64,000 bases of DNA from Rhodobacteraceae bacterium HTCC2150. Lineage in GTDB: Bacteria > Pseudomonadota > Alphaproteobacteria > Rhodobacterales > Rhodobacteraceae. Made by a program: the position numbers and the translations under genes. Below are positions 17,753 to 27,421 of this stretch, in pieces. The stretch covers positions 682,001 through 746,000 of the forward strand of contig AAXZ01000002.1 in NCBI GenBank assembly GCA_000169395.1, in the 5' to 3' direction. The notes under the pieces are model-generated. The model was not told the DNA's origin and ran no database searches. It saw nothing but the letters and a program-made list of their open reading frames with translations. Position 1 is the first letter of the stretch; every line of letters starts with the position of its first letter.

Positions 17753-17785
17753 AAAGGCCGGGATCCAAAAATCCCGGCCTTTTAC
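17753..17785 (+). terminator. Terminator after the fourth pilin gene
   Basis: AAAGGCCGGGAT (17753-17764) pairs perfectly with ATCCCGGCCTTT (17771-17782) around a six-base loop, with a short T-run. It separates the pilins from cpaB, which starts 180 bp further on. A small TGCGAA/TTCGCA stem (17906-17911, 17917-17922) lies in the cpaB leader. Confidence 0.92.
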
Positions 17786-17963
17786 TTTGTACGACTATTT
17801 TCCCTACAATGCCTTATTTCAGCTATGAAAATTCCGCTTCTCGCACAAAATGACCTTAATTGCTGCGTAATTTCGACCAAGACTGCCCGTAAACTGACAA
17901 GGAACTGCGAAAAAACTTCGCAAAAAATCCCTGTGTGGGGGGTTAATATAGAAAGGGAATAAA

Positions 17964-18818
17964 ATGCGTTTAGTCTTTGGAGCTGTTTTAGTTGCAGGCG
18001 TTGGCCTTGCGGGATTTGCGGTAAACATGGCGCAAGATCGAATTGGCCAATATCAGAGTGCTTTAGCAGCATCACAAGCCAATGCACAAAACAAAGTGGA
18101 ATTGAAAACCGTCTTTGTTGCATCAAAAACCCTTGATTATGGCGACATGCTTACAGAAGAAGATGTTCGAGAGGCAATGGTTCCTGTGGATTCAATCCCA
18201 GAGGGCGCATTCATGGCCAAAGCAGATTTGTTTGACGAAAATCCAAACAAACCGCGTCAAATTTTACGCCTGATGACAGAAAACGAAATATTGCTGGCAT
18301 ACAAGGTTACTAAACCCGGTGAAGAAGCCGGTGTAGCCACGCTTTTGACACCTGGCATGCGGGCTTTTTCAATCCGGGTTGATGATACAACCGGCGTTGC
18401 GGGCTTGTTGAATGCGGATGATCATGTTGATGTTTACTGGACCGGTGGGAAAGCCGACGGTTTAGGCAATCGCGATGGTGGTGTGACTAAACTTATCCAA
18501 GCCAACGTTAAGTTGGTGGCAATCGATGATTCCGCGGACAAACAGCGCTCTTCCTCTCGTTCCGCACGTACGGTCACAGTCGAGGTTTCGCCGCAACAAG
18601 TTGCATCTTTGGCCCAAGCTCAAAACAGCGGCAAACTTTCGTTATCTTTGGTTGGGATATCTGACGACATCGTAGCCCTTGTTGAAGAGGTCGATCAAAA
18701 TCGCCTTTTGGGCGTTCAAGAAACCGTCGTTGTTCAAAATGCACCAGAACGCATTTGTACGATCAAAACCCGACGCGGTGGTGTTCTTTCCGAACTTCCA
18801 ATCCCCTGTTCAAACTAA
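17964..18818 (+). CDS. cpaB: Flp pilus assembly protein CpaB (RcpC)
   Basis: A 284-residue periplasmic protein with an N-terminal transmembrane anchor (about residues 3-22), an SAF-like domain (KTLDYGDMLTEEDVREAMVP, about residues 55-75) and a C-terminal RcpC/CpaB domain with TPGMRAFSIRVDDTTGVAGLL. In Tad systems it links the secretin to the inner-membrane part and may contact peptidoglycan. The ATG follows AAAGGGAATAAA. It begins the machine operon after the pilins and is followed by its own terminator, so cpaC must have a separate promoter or depend on read-through. Confidence 0.93.
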   Translation: MRLVFGAVLVAGVGLAGFAVNMAQDRIGQYQSALAASQANAQNKVELKTVFVASKTLDYGDMLTEEDVREAMVPVDSIPEGAFMAKADLFDENPNKPRQILRLMTENEILLAYKVTKPGEEAGVATLLTPGMRAFSIRVDDTTGVAGLLNADDHVDVYWTGGKADGLGNRDGGVTKLIQANVKLVAIDDSADKQRSSSRSARTVTVEVSPQQVASLAQAQNSGKLSLSLVGISDDIVALVEEVDQNRLLGVQETVVVQNAPERICTIKTRRGGVLSELPIPCSN

Positions 18819-18840
18819 AATACGCCAAATACTATTCAAA

Positions 18841-18868
18841 ACGCCGCCCCTTTTGGGCGGTGTTTTTT
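18841..18868 (+). terminator. Terminator between cpaB and cpaC
   Basis: ACGCCGCCC (18841-18849) pairs with GGGCGGTGT (18855-18863; one G-T pair) around CTTTT, followed by TTTTTG. It is 22 bp after the cpaB stop. The 155 bp from here to cpaC contain no further gene. Confidence 0.9.
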
Positions 18869-19023
18869 GTTTTCTGAGAACAACTTGGCCCGTGTCGCGT
18901 GTACAAAACGCAACAACTCTGGACTGCAATGCATTGATTCTTGCATAAAATCTGGAATTCGGCCATGGTAGGTAAAAATCAGGGCAAAGACCCAAAAGAA
19001 ACGTGATCAGGAGGCAGGATCAC

Positions 19024-20457
19024 ATGACAATTAGAAATTTAATTACCTCAGGTCTATTGGGCCTGAGTTTGGCCGTTTCCACAGCGCCCCTTTCGGGATA
19101 TGCGGAAACCCTGAAAGTCGTCAAAGGCAGCCCTTCAAACAGTTTGAATGTGCCAATGAACCGCGCCATCGTGGTTGAAACCGAAACGTCGTTTGGCGAA
19201 GTTTCTGTTGCTAACCCCAGTATCGCGGATATTTCGACGCTTTCTGACAAGACAATCTATGTTTTAGGTAAAGCACCCGGTCGAACAACTTTGACATTGT
19301 TAGATGGCACTGGCCGTCTAATTTCAAACGTCGACGTGCATGTCACCCCGGATGTTGCGGAATTCAAAGAGCGCCTTCAACAAATTTTGCCTGGTGAACC
19401 GATCGAGGTGCGAACTGCCAACGACGGTATCGTCATGAGCGGGACAGTGTCATCCATCGGTAAATTAGATCGCGCGTTGGATCTAGCAAATCGTTATGCA
19501 CCCAATCGCGTCAGTAACTTGATGTCTGTCGGCGGCACACAACAAGTGATGCTAAAAATCCGATTTGCGGAAATGCAGCGTTCAGTTGCAAAAAACCTAA
19601 CGGGATCACTTGCTTTCAGTGGTTCGTTGGGGGGCAATGCCGGTGCAACAGGTGCATCGCAAACATTTAGTGACGGCTCTAACCTCGCCAATCTTTACGA
19701 TGGTGATTCATCAACTTCAGCTACATCCAGCCAAGATCGTGACGGATTGTTTTCTATCGGATTTTCAAACGGAACAATTGGTTTTCAAGTTTTACTAGAG
19801 GCGCTTGAAACAAAAGGCGTTGTACGTACGCTTGCCGAACCAAACCTAACAGCCCTTTCCGGTCAAAAGGCTGATTTTCTTGCGGGTGGGGAATATCCAA
19901 CCCCGGCAATTGACGACAATGGATCGCCGATTATTGAATATAAACCGTTTGGCATCGAGATGGAATTCACACCCACGGTTGTGGATGGCGATCTGATCAA
20001 TCTTCAATTGAAAACAAGTGTTTCAAGCTTGGATACATCGATCAGTGCACAGAACTCTGCCGGTTTTACAGTGTTTGGTTTCAAAACGCGTAAAGCAAGC
20101 ACAACAGTTGAAATGCGTGATGGCCAAAGTTTTGCAATTGCGGGTCTGTTGCAAGACGATTTCACGGATCAATCTGGGCAAGTGCCGTGGTTGGGTGACG
20201 TTCCCATCATTGGCGCCCTGTTCCGCAGTTCAGAGTATGAACGAAAACAAAGCGAATTGGTTGTAATTGTGACACCGCATTTGGTGACACCAACACGTGG
20301 CGAGGCATTGGCACTGCCAACGGATCGTGTACAAATCCCAACGGAACGTGAATTGTTTTTGTTTGGTAACGTAGCTGGAAAGAAAAAAATCAAAGGCGCG
20401 GCAGGTGAAGTTGCCCGACAAGATTTTTCTGGCTCTTATGGCTATGTGATGGATTAA
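19024..20457 (+). CDS. cpaC: Tad secretin CpaC (RcpA)
   Basis: A 477-residue outer-membrane secretin through which the Flp pilus passes. It has a signal peptide (about residues 1-25, ending near GYAET), a pilus-formation N-terminal domain (NSLNVPMNRAIVVET onward), a BON-like region and the C-terminal secretin domain with VPWLGDVPIIGALFRS and ELVVIVTPHLV, the standard secretin end motifs. The ATG at 19024 follows AGGAGGCAGGATCAC. The protein ends a little beyond the secretin core with no unusual domain. Confidence 0.95.
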   Translation: MTIRNLITSGLLGLSLAVSTAPLSGYAETLKVVKGSPSNSLNVPMNRAIVVETETSFGEVSVANPSIADISTLSDKTIYVLGKAPGRTTLTLLDGTGRLISNVDVHVTPDVAEFKERLQQILPGEPIEVRTANDGIVMSGTVSSIGKLDRALDLANRYAPNRVSNLMSVGGTQQVMLKIRFAEMQRSVAKNLTGSLAFSGSLGGNAGATGASQTFSDGSNLANLYDGDSSTSATSSQDRDGLFSIGFSNGTIGFQVLLEALETKGVVRTLAEPNLTALSGQKADFLAGGEYPTPAIDDNGSPIIEYKPFGIEMEFTPTVVDGDLINLQLKTSVSSLDTSISAQNSAGFTVFGFKTRKASTTVEMRDGQSFAIAGLLQDDFTDQSGQVPWLGDVPIIGALFRSSEYERKQSELVVIVTPHLVTPTRGEALALPTDRVQIPTERELFLFGNVAGKKKIKGAAGEVARQDFSGSYGYVMD

Positions 20458-20468
20458 GGGAAATGAAC

Positions 20469-21137
20469 ATGTTCAAAAAAACGTTTACTTTCATTATCTT
20501 GACTAGTGTTGCGGCTTGCGGATCGCAACAATTGATCACCAGTAACTTCAACAAACCAATCGGTTCAGAGCTTGACGAAGGTCGTTTTGGCAACCCAACG
20601 ATGAACAACATGTTGATTCATTCGGGTCAAAAATCAGCGACGTTCGATTTAGCGCAACGCTTTGATAGCGAAGTTATTCCAACCGTCAACTTTGCCTTTA
20701 ACAGTGCAAAATTGGATGGAGCAGCCCAAGCGACACTTCAACAACAAGCAACTTGGATACGACAGTTCCCTGAGGTTCGTTTCCGTGTTTATGGCCACAC
20801 TGATTTGGTCGGTGGAAACCGCTTTAACAAACGTCTTGGCCTGCGCCGCGCGCAATCTGTTGTGAATTTCTTCATAAGTCAGGGTATCGGTCGCGATCGA
20901 CTAGAGGCCGTTGCATCCTTTGGCGAAGAACAACCAATTGTGTTTACACAAACTGAAGAACGTCAAAACCGACGTACAGTTACACAGGTTTCAGGTTTTG
21001 TAGAAAAAAATCGCCAAGTTCTTAATGGTAAATACGGTGAAATCATCGCACGCGAATATATTAAGAGTGCCGAGCCCGTTACTGAATCTGCAGGTGCCGC
21101 CGCGGCGACCGCACTTAACGCGATAGCCGGCGGATAG
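20469..21137 (+). CDS. OmpA-family lipoprotein in the CpaD position
   Basis: A lipoprotein of 222 residues with a lipobox VAAC (Cys17 from this start) and an OmpA/MotB peptidoglycan-binding domain at about residues 70-180: VNFAFNSAKLD, YGHTDLVGGNRFNKRLGLRRAQSV and RQNRRTV are the hallmark blocks. It occupies the place that the pilotin-like CpaD holds in Caulobacter; in Rhodobacterales tad clusters an OmpA protein here is common. It probably anchors the secretin complex to the wall. The ATG at 20469 sits seven bases from AGGGA; an ATG at 20463 would be too close to it. Confidence 0.88.
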   Translation: MFKKTFTFIILTSVAACGSQQLITSNFNKPIGSELDEGRFGNPTMNNMLIHSGQKSATFDLAQRFDSEVIPTVNFAFNSAKLDGAAQATLQQQATWIRQFPEVRFRVYGHTDLVGGNRFNKRLGLRRAQSVVNFFISQGIGRDRLEAVASFGEEQPIVFTQTEERQNRRTVTQVSGFVEKNRQVLNGKYGEIIAREYIKSAEPVTESAGAAAATALNAIAGG

Positions 21138-21319
21138 TTTAGTTTTTGCAATAATAATCTCTTCTAGGCCCTATTGTTGCCCAAATTGCCTGCAATAAAC
21201 TCACAGTAGAGCAGGAGACGACCCTTAAAAAAACCAAGGGCGGCTTCGACAAAAATGGGCCGGGGCAGTGTTTAGACACTTCCCTTTATGTCCAAGAATG
21301 GTGTGAGGGATACGGGCTA

Positions 21320-22567
21320 ATGAGCAACGCTGCGCAACAAATGGATCCAGTTGAGATAATTGCCTGCACAATTGCAGCCGATTTGAACGCTGTACCGCAG
21401 TTGGTCGATCAAATGGAAACCGAGTTTGGTGAAAACTGGGGCGATCTTCGTTTTGAAGAGGTCGAGGCCTTTCTTAGTTCGCCCGTTTCTGATGATCTGG
21501 AAATCGTCACCCTGGCAATCATGGGCCGTGACGAGGATATGCTTATCCGCGCCGCCAATCTTATCAACCTAATTAAAGATAAAGACATCTATATCGTTTT
21601 GGTAACGAAAGATGTTTCTGCACCGATTTTACACCAATTGATGCGTCTTGGTGCCGATGAATTCGTCCCCTACCCCGTGCCTGATGGTGCGCTAAATGAT
21701 TCAGTAGAACGTCGCTCGCGCCTAGATAGTGCGCCAGCAGTAAATCATGCCGCCGTTGCACAGCCAAATTTAGCATTGGCATCAATGCCTGCCAAAAATG
21801 GTTCGGTTTTTGCAATTCAAGGACTTTGCGGTGGTGCAGGTGCTACCACTTTTGCTGTAAATCTTGCGCATGAATTGGCCACATTGGACAAAAAGAACCC
21901 AAAAACTGTGTGTTTCTTGGATCTTGATTTCCAATTCGGTTCAGCGGCTACATACCTAGATTTACCACGAAAAGACGCGGTTCTGGAAATGTTGACCAAT
22001 GCCGAGGATCTTGACGAAGACGTTTTCAGTCAAGCTTTGGTAGGTTTCAGCGAAAATATGCACGTTCTCACGGCACCTGCCGATGTGTTGCCGCTTGATA
22101 TTGTCGGTCCAGACGAAATTCGAAGCGTTATTGATAATGCGCGTACAAAATTCGACTTCGTCGTCGTTGATATGCCGAAAACCTTGGTGCAATGGACCGA
22201 AACGGTGATGGACCGGGCGGATGTACATTTTGCATTGATGGAAATGGACATGCGCAGCGCGCAAAACGCCCTGCGCTTGGTTCGCGCCCTTAAGGCAGAA
22301 GACTTGCCCTTTGAGAAAATTAAATATGTGCTTAATCGCGCGCCAAAATTCACCGATCTTTCAGGAAAATCTCGTGCCAAGAAAATGGCCGAAAGCCTGG
22401 AAATCAGTTTGGAATTGCACTTGCCTGACGGCGGATTGCAGGTGTCGAATTCTTGTGATCACGGTCAACCTTTGGGTGTTACTGCCGCAAAAAATCCGCT
22501 GCGCAAGGAGATTGCAAAATTGGCTCAATCCTTGGCTAAAATGTCCGATGGCGACTCTGGGAAATAG
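21320..22567 (+). CDS. cpaE: Pilus assembly ATPase-like protein CpaE (TadZ)
   Basis: A 415-residue protein with an N-terminal receiver-like domain (about residues 10-130) and a C-terminal ParA/MinD-type domain. The P-loop region reads CGGAGATT (residues 170-177), so both the signature lysine and the Walker A lysine of true ParA proteins are replaced; TadZ/CpaE proteins are known for such atypical P-loops. TadZ places the Tad machine at the cell pole. A 180-bp gap separates it from the OmpA gene, and cpaF follows after 10 bp. Confidence 0.92.
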   Translation: MSNAAQQMDPVEIIACTIAADLNAVPQLVDQMETEFGENWGDLRFEEVEAFLSSPVSDDLEIVTLAIMGRDEDMLIRAANLINLIKDKDIYIVLVTKDVSAPILHQLMRLGADEFVPYPVPDGALNDSVERRSRLDSAPAVNHAAVAQPNLALASMPAKNGSVFAIQGLCGGAGATTFAVNLAHELATLDKKNPKTVCFLDLDFQFGSAATYLDLPRKDAVLEMLTNAEDLDEDVFSQALVGFSENMHVLTAPADVLPLDIVGPDEIRSVIDNARTKFDFVVVDMPKTLVQWTETVMDRADVHFALMEMDMRSAQNALRLVRALKAEDLPFEKIKYVLNRAPKFTDLSGKSRAKKMAESLEISLELHLPDGGLQVSNSCDHGQPLGVTAAKNPLRKEIAKLAQSLAKMSDGDSGK

Positions 22568-22577
22568 GAACTGTTAG

Positions 22578-24014
22578 ATGTTTTCGCGATATAAAAAAGA
22601 TGGCGCATCAGATGCCAAACCGAAACCAACCGCAGCCCCGGCAGCGGTAGAAACAACGACCCAAGCCCCAGCAGCCGCTCCCAAAACGTCGGCGCCTGTA
22701 CAAGCAGGTCGCGTTGCCCCCACTGACAAAGAACAAAAACGCCGCGAACGGTTGATGGAAATCAAAGTTGAGCTGCACAAAGAGCTGTTAAACAGCTTGA
22801 ACTTGTCCGCTCTGGAACATGCTTCTGAAACTGAGTTACGCCAAGAAATCATCTCGATTAGTGCGGAAACATTGGATAATTTGGGCGTTGTTCTGAACAA
22901 AGACGAACGCACAACGTTGCACAGCGAATTATATGACGAAGTAACGGGCCTTGGCCCGCTGGAACCATTGCTAAAAGACGATTCCATCGCGGATATTCTA
23001 ATCAACGGCCCCAAAAACATCTTTGTTGAGCGAAATGGTAAACTGACCAAGTCAGAAATTACATTCCGCAATGAAAAGCACCTTTTGCGGATTATCGATA
23101 AAATCGTTTCCGCTGTTGGCCGTCGTGTGGATGAATCAAATCCCTATGTGGATGCCCGTTTGGCCGATGGATCGCGTTTCAACGCCATGGTTCCACCTAT
23201 TGGTGTTGATGGATCATTGGTTTCCATTCGTAAGTTTAAAAAAGACAAACTGGGCATTTCTGATCTGGTGAATTTCGGTGCCTTCAGCCCTGAAATGGCG
23301 CTGTATTTAGAAGCCGCGGTTGCAACACGCCTTAACGTGATTGTTTCCGGTGGTACGGGTTCGGGTAAAACGACAACCTTGAATGCCCTGTCGTCCTTCA
23401 TTGCCAACGATGAACGCATCCTAACGATTGAAGATACAGCGGAATTACAACTTCAACAGGAACACGTCGGTCGTATGGAAAGCCGTCCGGCCAACGTTGA
23501 GGGAAAAGGCGAAGTCAGCCAACGTGATTGCTTGCGCAACGCGCTTCGGATGCGCCCAGATCGCATCATCGTGGGCGAAACCCGTGGTGAAGAAGTTATC
23601 GACATGTTGCAAGCCATGAACACGGGCCATGACGGTTCAATGACAACAATTCACGCCAATAACGCGCGTGATGGCGTTTCGCGCCTTGAAAACATGATCG
23701 CGATGTCCGGTATTGATATGCCACTGCGCGCAATGCGCAGCCAAATTTCAGCTGCGGTGAATTTGATCGTACAAGTCAGTCGTTTGCAAGATGGTTCGCG
23801 TCGCATGGTTTCAATCACCGAGATCACAGGCATGGAAGGCGACATTATCTCTATGCAAGAGGTGTTTCGTTATCAACGTGTGGGCCTTGGCCCAGGCGGT
23901 AAAATCATAGGTCATTTCACAGCCACCGGCGTGCGTTCACACTATGCTGAACGTTTCAAACAATGGGGCTATGACTTGCCAGCAAATATTTATGAACCAG
24001 TAGCGGCGGAGTAA
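22578..24014 (+). CDS. cpaF: Secretion ATPase CpaF (TadA)
   Basis: A 478-residue hexameric type II/IV secretion ATPase that drives pilus extension and retraction. An alanine/proline-rich N-terminal stretch of about 50 residues precedes the three-helix N-domain and the core. Walker A is [10 protein letters not shown] (residues 258-267), the Asp box IEDTAEL is near 285, Walker B is [11 protein letters not shown] (329-339) and the His box is MTTIHANN (355-362). All are intact. It lies between cpaE (10 bp) and tadB (5 bp). Confidence 0.96.
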   Translation: MFSRYKKDGASDAKPKPTAAPAAVETTTQAPAAAPKTSAPVQAGRVAPTDKEQKRRERLMEIKVELHKELLNSLNLSALEHASETELRQEIISISAETLDNLGVVLNKDERTTLHSELYDEVTGLGPLEPLLKDDSIADILINGPKNIFVERNGKLTKSEITFRNEKHLLRIIDKIVSAVGRRVDESNPYVDARLADGSRFNAMVPPIGVDGSLVSIRKFKKDKLGISDLVNFGAFSPEMALYLEAAVATRLNVIVSGGTGSGKTTTLNALSSFIANDERILTIEDTAELQLQQEHVGRMESRPANVEGKGEVSQRDCLRNALRMRPDRIIVGETRGEEVIDMLQAMNTGHDGSMTTIHANNARDGVSRLENMIAMSGIDMPLRAMRSQISAAVNLIVQVSRLQDGSRRMVSITEITGMEGDIISMQEVFRYQRVGLGPGGKIIGHFTATGVRSHYAERFKQWGYDLPANIYEPVAAE

Positions 24015-24019
24015 AAATC

Positions 24020-24991
24020 ATGTGGGGATTTGGAGCAGAAACTTTAATTTATGCCGCGATTTTCGTCTCGGTTTTATTCCTAGTCGAAGGCATCTATTTG
24101 ATGGTTTTCGGCAAGTCGATCAGCCTAAACAATCGCATCAATCGCCGATTGGACATGATGGACAAAGGCGTCGCACGCCAAGAGGTTTTGGAACAACTTC
24201 GCAAGGAAATGGGCCAGCATCTTTCTAGCCGCAAGATCCCCTTGTATTCAATTATTGCCAAGAAAGCGCAAATTGCGAACATCGCGTTTAAGCCACAACA
24301 ATTGGTCATGATCATGGGCGTTCTATCCGTGGTTGTTTATTTCTCGATGACGATTGGCACCGGTGCATCTTTTCCAATCCGCCTGATTGTATCCCCCTTA
24401 ATGGGCATGGGTGCGGTCTATTTTTGGGTTAATGGCAAAGCGAAAAAACGTCTAGGCATGATGGAAGAGCAATTGCCCGATGCCATTGAATTAATGGTGC
24501 GTTCATTGAAAGTGGGTCACCCGTTTTCAAGTGCAATTGCCGCAGTGGCCGCCGAAAGCCCTGACCCAATTGGTACTGAATTTGGTGTAATCGCAGATGA
24601 GGCCGCATATGGCGGTGAAATTACGGATTCATTGCAAGAAATGGCCGAAAGACTGGATATGCAGGATTTGCGTTTCCTTGCAGTTGTTGTCGGTATCCAG
24701 GCGAAATCAGGTGGTAACTTGGCCGAAATTCTTGAAGGTTTGGCCAGTGTGATCCGCAGTCGCTTTCGCCTGTTTCGCAAAGTTGCGGCCATTACGGCAG
24801 AGGCCAAGTTTTCAGGTTTCTTCCTGTCCGCCTTCCCCATTCTTGCGCTTATCGGGATGTTGATAACCAAACCAGACTTCTACGACGAAGTCATGGAAAC
24901 GAGCATGTTCGTTCCGGCTGTGATTGTAGTGGCATTCCTATTGATTATTAACATCGTGTTCATGCGTGTCATGACCAACATCAAAGTATAA
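24020..24991 (+). CDS. tadB: Tad inner-membrane platform protein TadB
   Basis: A 323-residue type II secretion GspF-like protein with an N-terminal transmembrane helix (about 7-29), two central helices (about 93-140), a cytoplasmic GspF domain (PDAIELMVRSLKVGHPFSSA onward) and C-terminal helices (about 270-320). With TadC it forms the platform that the CpaF ATPase acts on. It is five bases downstream of cpaF. Confidence 0.94.
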   Translation: MWGFGAETLIYAAIFVSVLFLVEGIYLMVFGKSISLNNRINRRLDMMDKGVARQEVLEQLRKEMGQHLSSRKIPLYSIIAKKAQIANIAFKPQQLVMIMGVLSVVVYFSMTIGTGASFPIRLIVSPLMGMGAVYFWVNGKAKKRLGMMEEQLPDAIELMVRSLKVGHPFSSAIAAVAAESPDPIGTEFGVIADEAAYGGEITDSLQEMAERLDMQDLRFLAVVVGIQAKSGGNLAEILEGLASVIRSRFRLFRKVAAITAEAKFSGFFLSAFPILALIGMLITKPDFYDEVMETSMFVPAVIVVAFLLIINIVFMRVMTNIKV

Positions 24992-25003
24992 GGGAGATTT
25001 CAA

Positions 25004-25960
25004 ATGAACGCTTTAAATGATTTCTTAATCGCCCAACTTGGTGAACTTGGCCCGCTGATAGCCGTAGGATCACTTGGGCTAGGTTTCATGGCTGTTGCAG
25101 GTTTCATGTACATGCAAGGCATGAACGATCCCTTTAACAAATTAAAAGCCACAGACGAAAAGGCCAAAGCAAAAGAATCTCGTACCTCTTTGCGCCAAAA
25201 GCGTAATAAAGCCGACCAGCTTGATAAATACTCTGAATTCCTTCAACCCAAGGATGAAGGTCAGTTGTCAGAAATGCGTTTAAAGCTGTTGCAAGCGGGA
25301 TATTCTTCAAAATCCGCAGTTCAAACCTTTCACTTCTTACAATTCGCACTAGGGATTATCGGCCTGATTTTCGGATGCATCTATGCATTCACGATGTTGC
25401 CGGATGAAACGACATCAAAGCAGATGTTGATGTACATCGGCGGACCGGGTGGCGCTGGCTATATGTTGCCAAAATACTGGGTTACGCGTCGTCGTGGAAC
25501 GCGCCAAAAGAATATCATTCAAGCGTTTCCAGACAGTCTCGATCTTATGTTAATCTGCGTTGAATCAGGGCAATCATTGGACCAGGCCATTATTAAAGTA
25601 AGCAAAGAAATTCGTGCTGGTTATCCTGATCTTGCTGACGAATTTGAATTGGTCGCTTATGAAATCAAGGCCGGTAAAGACAAAAAACGCGTATTGAAGG
25701 ACTTCTCTGAACGTTGCGGTGTACCGGATATTTCCTCATTCGTTTCCGTTTTAATTCAGGCCGCAACCTACGGTACACCTATTGCCGAGGCATTGCGTGC
25801 TTATTCTGCAGAAATGCGTGACAAACGCGTTATGCGTGCCGAAGAAAAGGCTAATACGCTGCCAGTTAAAATGACCTTGGGTACCATGGTATTTTGTTTG
25901 CCATCGTTGTTAATCATTCTCGTTGGTCCAGCAGTCTATAAAATCAGTCAAGTATTGTAA
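25004..25960 (+). CDS. tadC: Tad inner-membrane platform protein TadC
   Basis: A 318-residue partner of TadB, also GspF-like. It has an N-terminal helix (about 16-36), central helices (about 110-150), the GspF domain with FPDSLDLMLICVESGQSLDQ and a C-terminal helix ending KISQVL. It follows tadB by 12 bp, with AGGGAG before the ATG, and precedes the TPR lipoprotein gene by 9 bp. Confidence 0.94.
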   Translation: MNALNDFLIAQLGELGPLIAVGSLGLGFMAVAGFMYMQGMNDPFNKLKATDEKAKAKESRTSLRQKRNKADQLDKYSEFLQPKDEGQLSEMRLKLLQAGYSSKSAVQTFHFLQFALGIIGLIFGCIYAFTMLPDETTSKQMLMYIGGPGGAGYMLPKYWVTRRRGTRQKNIIQAFPDSLDLMLICVESGQSLDQAIIKVSKEIRAGYPDLADEFELVAYEIKAGKDKKRVLKDFSERCGVPDISSFVSVLIQAATYGTPIAEALRAYSAEMRDKRVMRAEEKANTLPVKMTLGTMVFCLPSLLIILVGPAVYKISQVL

Positions 25961-25969
25961 GGAGGCCGC

Positions 25970-26533
25970 GTGGGGCGCTTTTCTTTAATCATCCTTGCAG
26001 GTTTAGTTTTGACAGCCTGCACAAATACGACGACGGCACCCGTGTCTAAGGGTGCAACGATGCCGGCTATCGACTTGCGTGGTGAAAGCGTTGATCCTTT
26101 GGCGGTTGCACATAACCTGATGGCCGCAGATCAACCCGAATTGGCATTGCGGGCCTATTACCGCGCCGCAGCGACAGCAGGTGCGACAGCCGATGTTCTA
26201 ACGGGTGTTGGTTCCGCCAATTTGCGTATGGGGCGGTTGGGTCAAGCAGAACAAATTTTGCGACAGGCCATTGTTGCCGACCCAGAATTCGCACCCGCCT
26301 GGAACAATTTGGGCGTAGTATTGATGGAAAAGGGCGAAATAAGCGAAGCCAAGGAAATGTTTCGCCGCGCATACGCGCTTGATAGTGGCCAATCCGACTC
26401 GATTAGAGAAAATCTGCGCACTGCGATAGCGCAAACCGAAACAACTGGGTATTATAAAGAAACGACAAGTTCTTATGAACTGATCAGCACGTCATCAAAC
26501 ACGTATAAGTTGGCGGATAATCAGTTTCCCTAA
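25970..26533 (+). CDS. tadD: TPR lipoprotein TadD
   Basis: A 187-residue lipoprotein with lipobox LTAC (Cys17) and two or three tetratricopeptide repeats at about residues 45-145 (for example FAPAWNNLGVVLMEKGEISE). TadD proteins are pilotin-like scaffold factors of Tad systems. The start is a GTG at 25970 with AGGAGG five bases upstream, directly in phase with the signal peptide. It is followed after 27 bp by a second TPR lipoprotein. Confidence 0.87.
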   Translation: MGRFSLIILAGLVLTACTNTTTAPVSKGATMPAIDLRGESVDPLAVAHNLMAADQPELALRAYYRAAATAGATADVLTGVGSANLRMGRLGQAEQILRQAIVADPEFAPAWNNLGVVLMEKGEISEAKEMFRRAYALDSGQSDSIRENLRTAIAQTETTGYYKETTSSYELISTSSNTYKLADNQFP

Positions 26534-26560
26534 GAACGGGGCAGCAAAAAGGACGCAAAA

Positions 26561-27421
26561 ATGCGCCGTATTACATATATCGGCCTGTGTTTAGCAGGAA
26601 CTTTGGCATTGGCAGGATGTCAAAAATCGTCAGACGCAGAAGTTGAACGGGCGCTTGAAAACGTCAATGTCATTGACGAAAGCAACCTTAACGACATTAT
26701 GTTGACCGTCGCTGACCCGAACGAGGCTGTCGATTACTTTAAACGCGCAACGAACGATCACCCTGAACGAATGGATCTTCAGCGTGGTTTGGCACTTTCC
26801 CTAATCCGCGCGAAAAAACCACGGGAGGCTGCCGTTGTTTGGGCCAAGATCGTGGCAAGTCCCGAAGCTGGCAATGAAGATCGTGTAAACTACGCCGACA
26901 GTTTGATCCGTACCGGCGAATGGAAAAAAGCCGAGGCCCAGCTAAATCAAATCCCCCCTACGCACGAAACTTTCAAACGGTATCGTCTTGAAGCGATGAT
27001 CGCCGACAGCAACCGTGATTGGAAAAAAGCTGACAGTTTTTATGAAACGGCTGTTGGGCTGACCACGACACCTGCGTCTGTATTGAACAACTGGGGTTAT
27101 TCAAAATTAACCCGTGGTGAATTCAGTGGCGCTGAGCGTTTGTTCGTTGATGCCATCGGTTACGACAAAAACTTGTTTACCGCCAAGAACAACCTAATTT
27201 TGGCACGTGGTGCACAGCGTAATTATAAAATGCCGCTGATCCCGATGACCCAGGTCGAAAAGGCACAACTGCTGCATACGCTGGCTTTGTCTGCGGTTAA
27301 ACAAGGCGACACCGCAACCGGTCGCAGCCTTTTGAACGAGGCGATTGACACGCATCCGCAGTATTTTGAAGAGGCCGTACGCAGTTTGGCCACCCTTGAT
27401 GGTGGAAACCGTAAAACATGA
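26561..27421 (+). CDS. Second TPR lipoprotein of the tad cluster
   Basis: A 286-residue lipoprotein with lipobox LAGC (Cys20) and TPR-like helices through most of its length (for example PASVLNNWGYSKLTRGEFSG). It is probably a second pilus-assembly scaffold; paired TPR genes at this place are common in Rhodobacterales tad clusters. Its stop overlaps the prepilin peptidase start (ATGA). No enzymatic motif is seen. Confidence 0.82.
   Translation: MRRITYIGLCLAGTLALAGCQKSSDAEVERALENVNVIDESNLNDIMLTVADPNEAVDYFKRATNDHPERMDLQRGLALSLIRAKKPREAAVVWAKIVASPEAGNEDRVNYADSLIRTGEWKKAEAQLNQIPPTHETFKRYRLEAMIADSNRDWKKADSFYETAVGLTTTPASVLNNWGYSKLTRGEFSGAERLFVDAIGYDKNLFTAKNNLILARGAQRNYKMPLIPMTQVEKAQLLHTLALSAVKQGDTATGRSLLNEAIDTHPQYFEEAVRSLATLDGGNRKT

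Noticed and set aside
17856-17870. CtrA-like site upstream of cpaB (TTAA-N7-GTAA)
   Set aside because: One half-site is imperfect; interesting only if CtrA control of tad genes were already shown.
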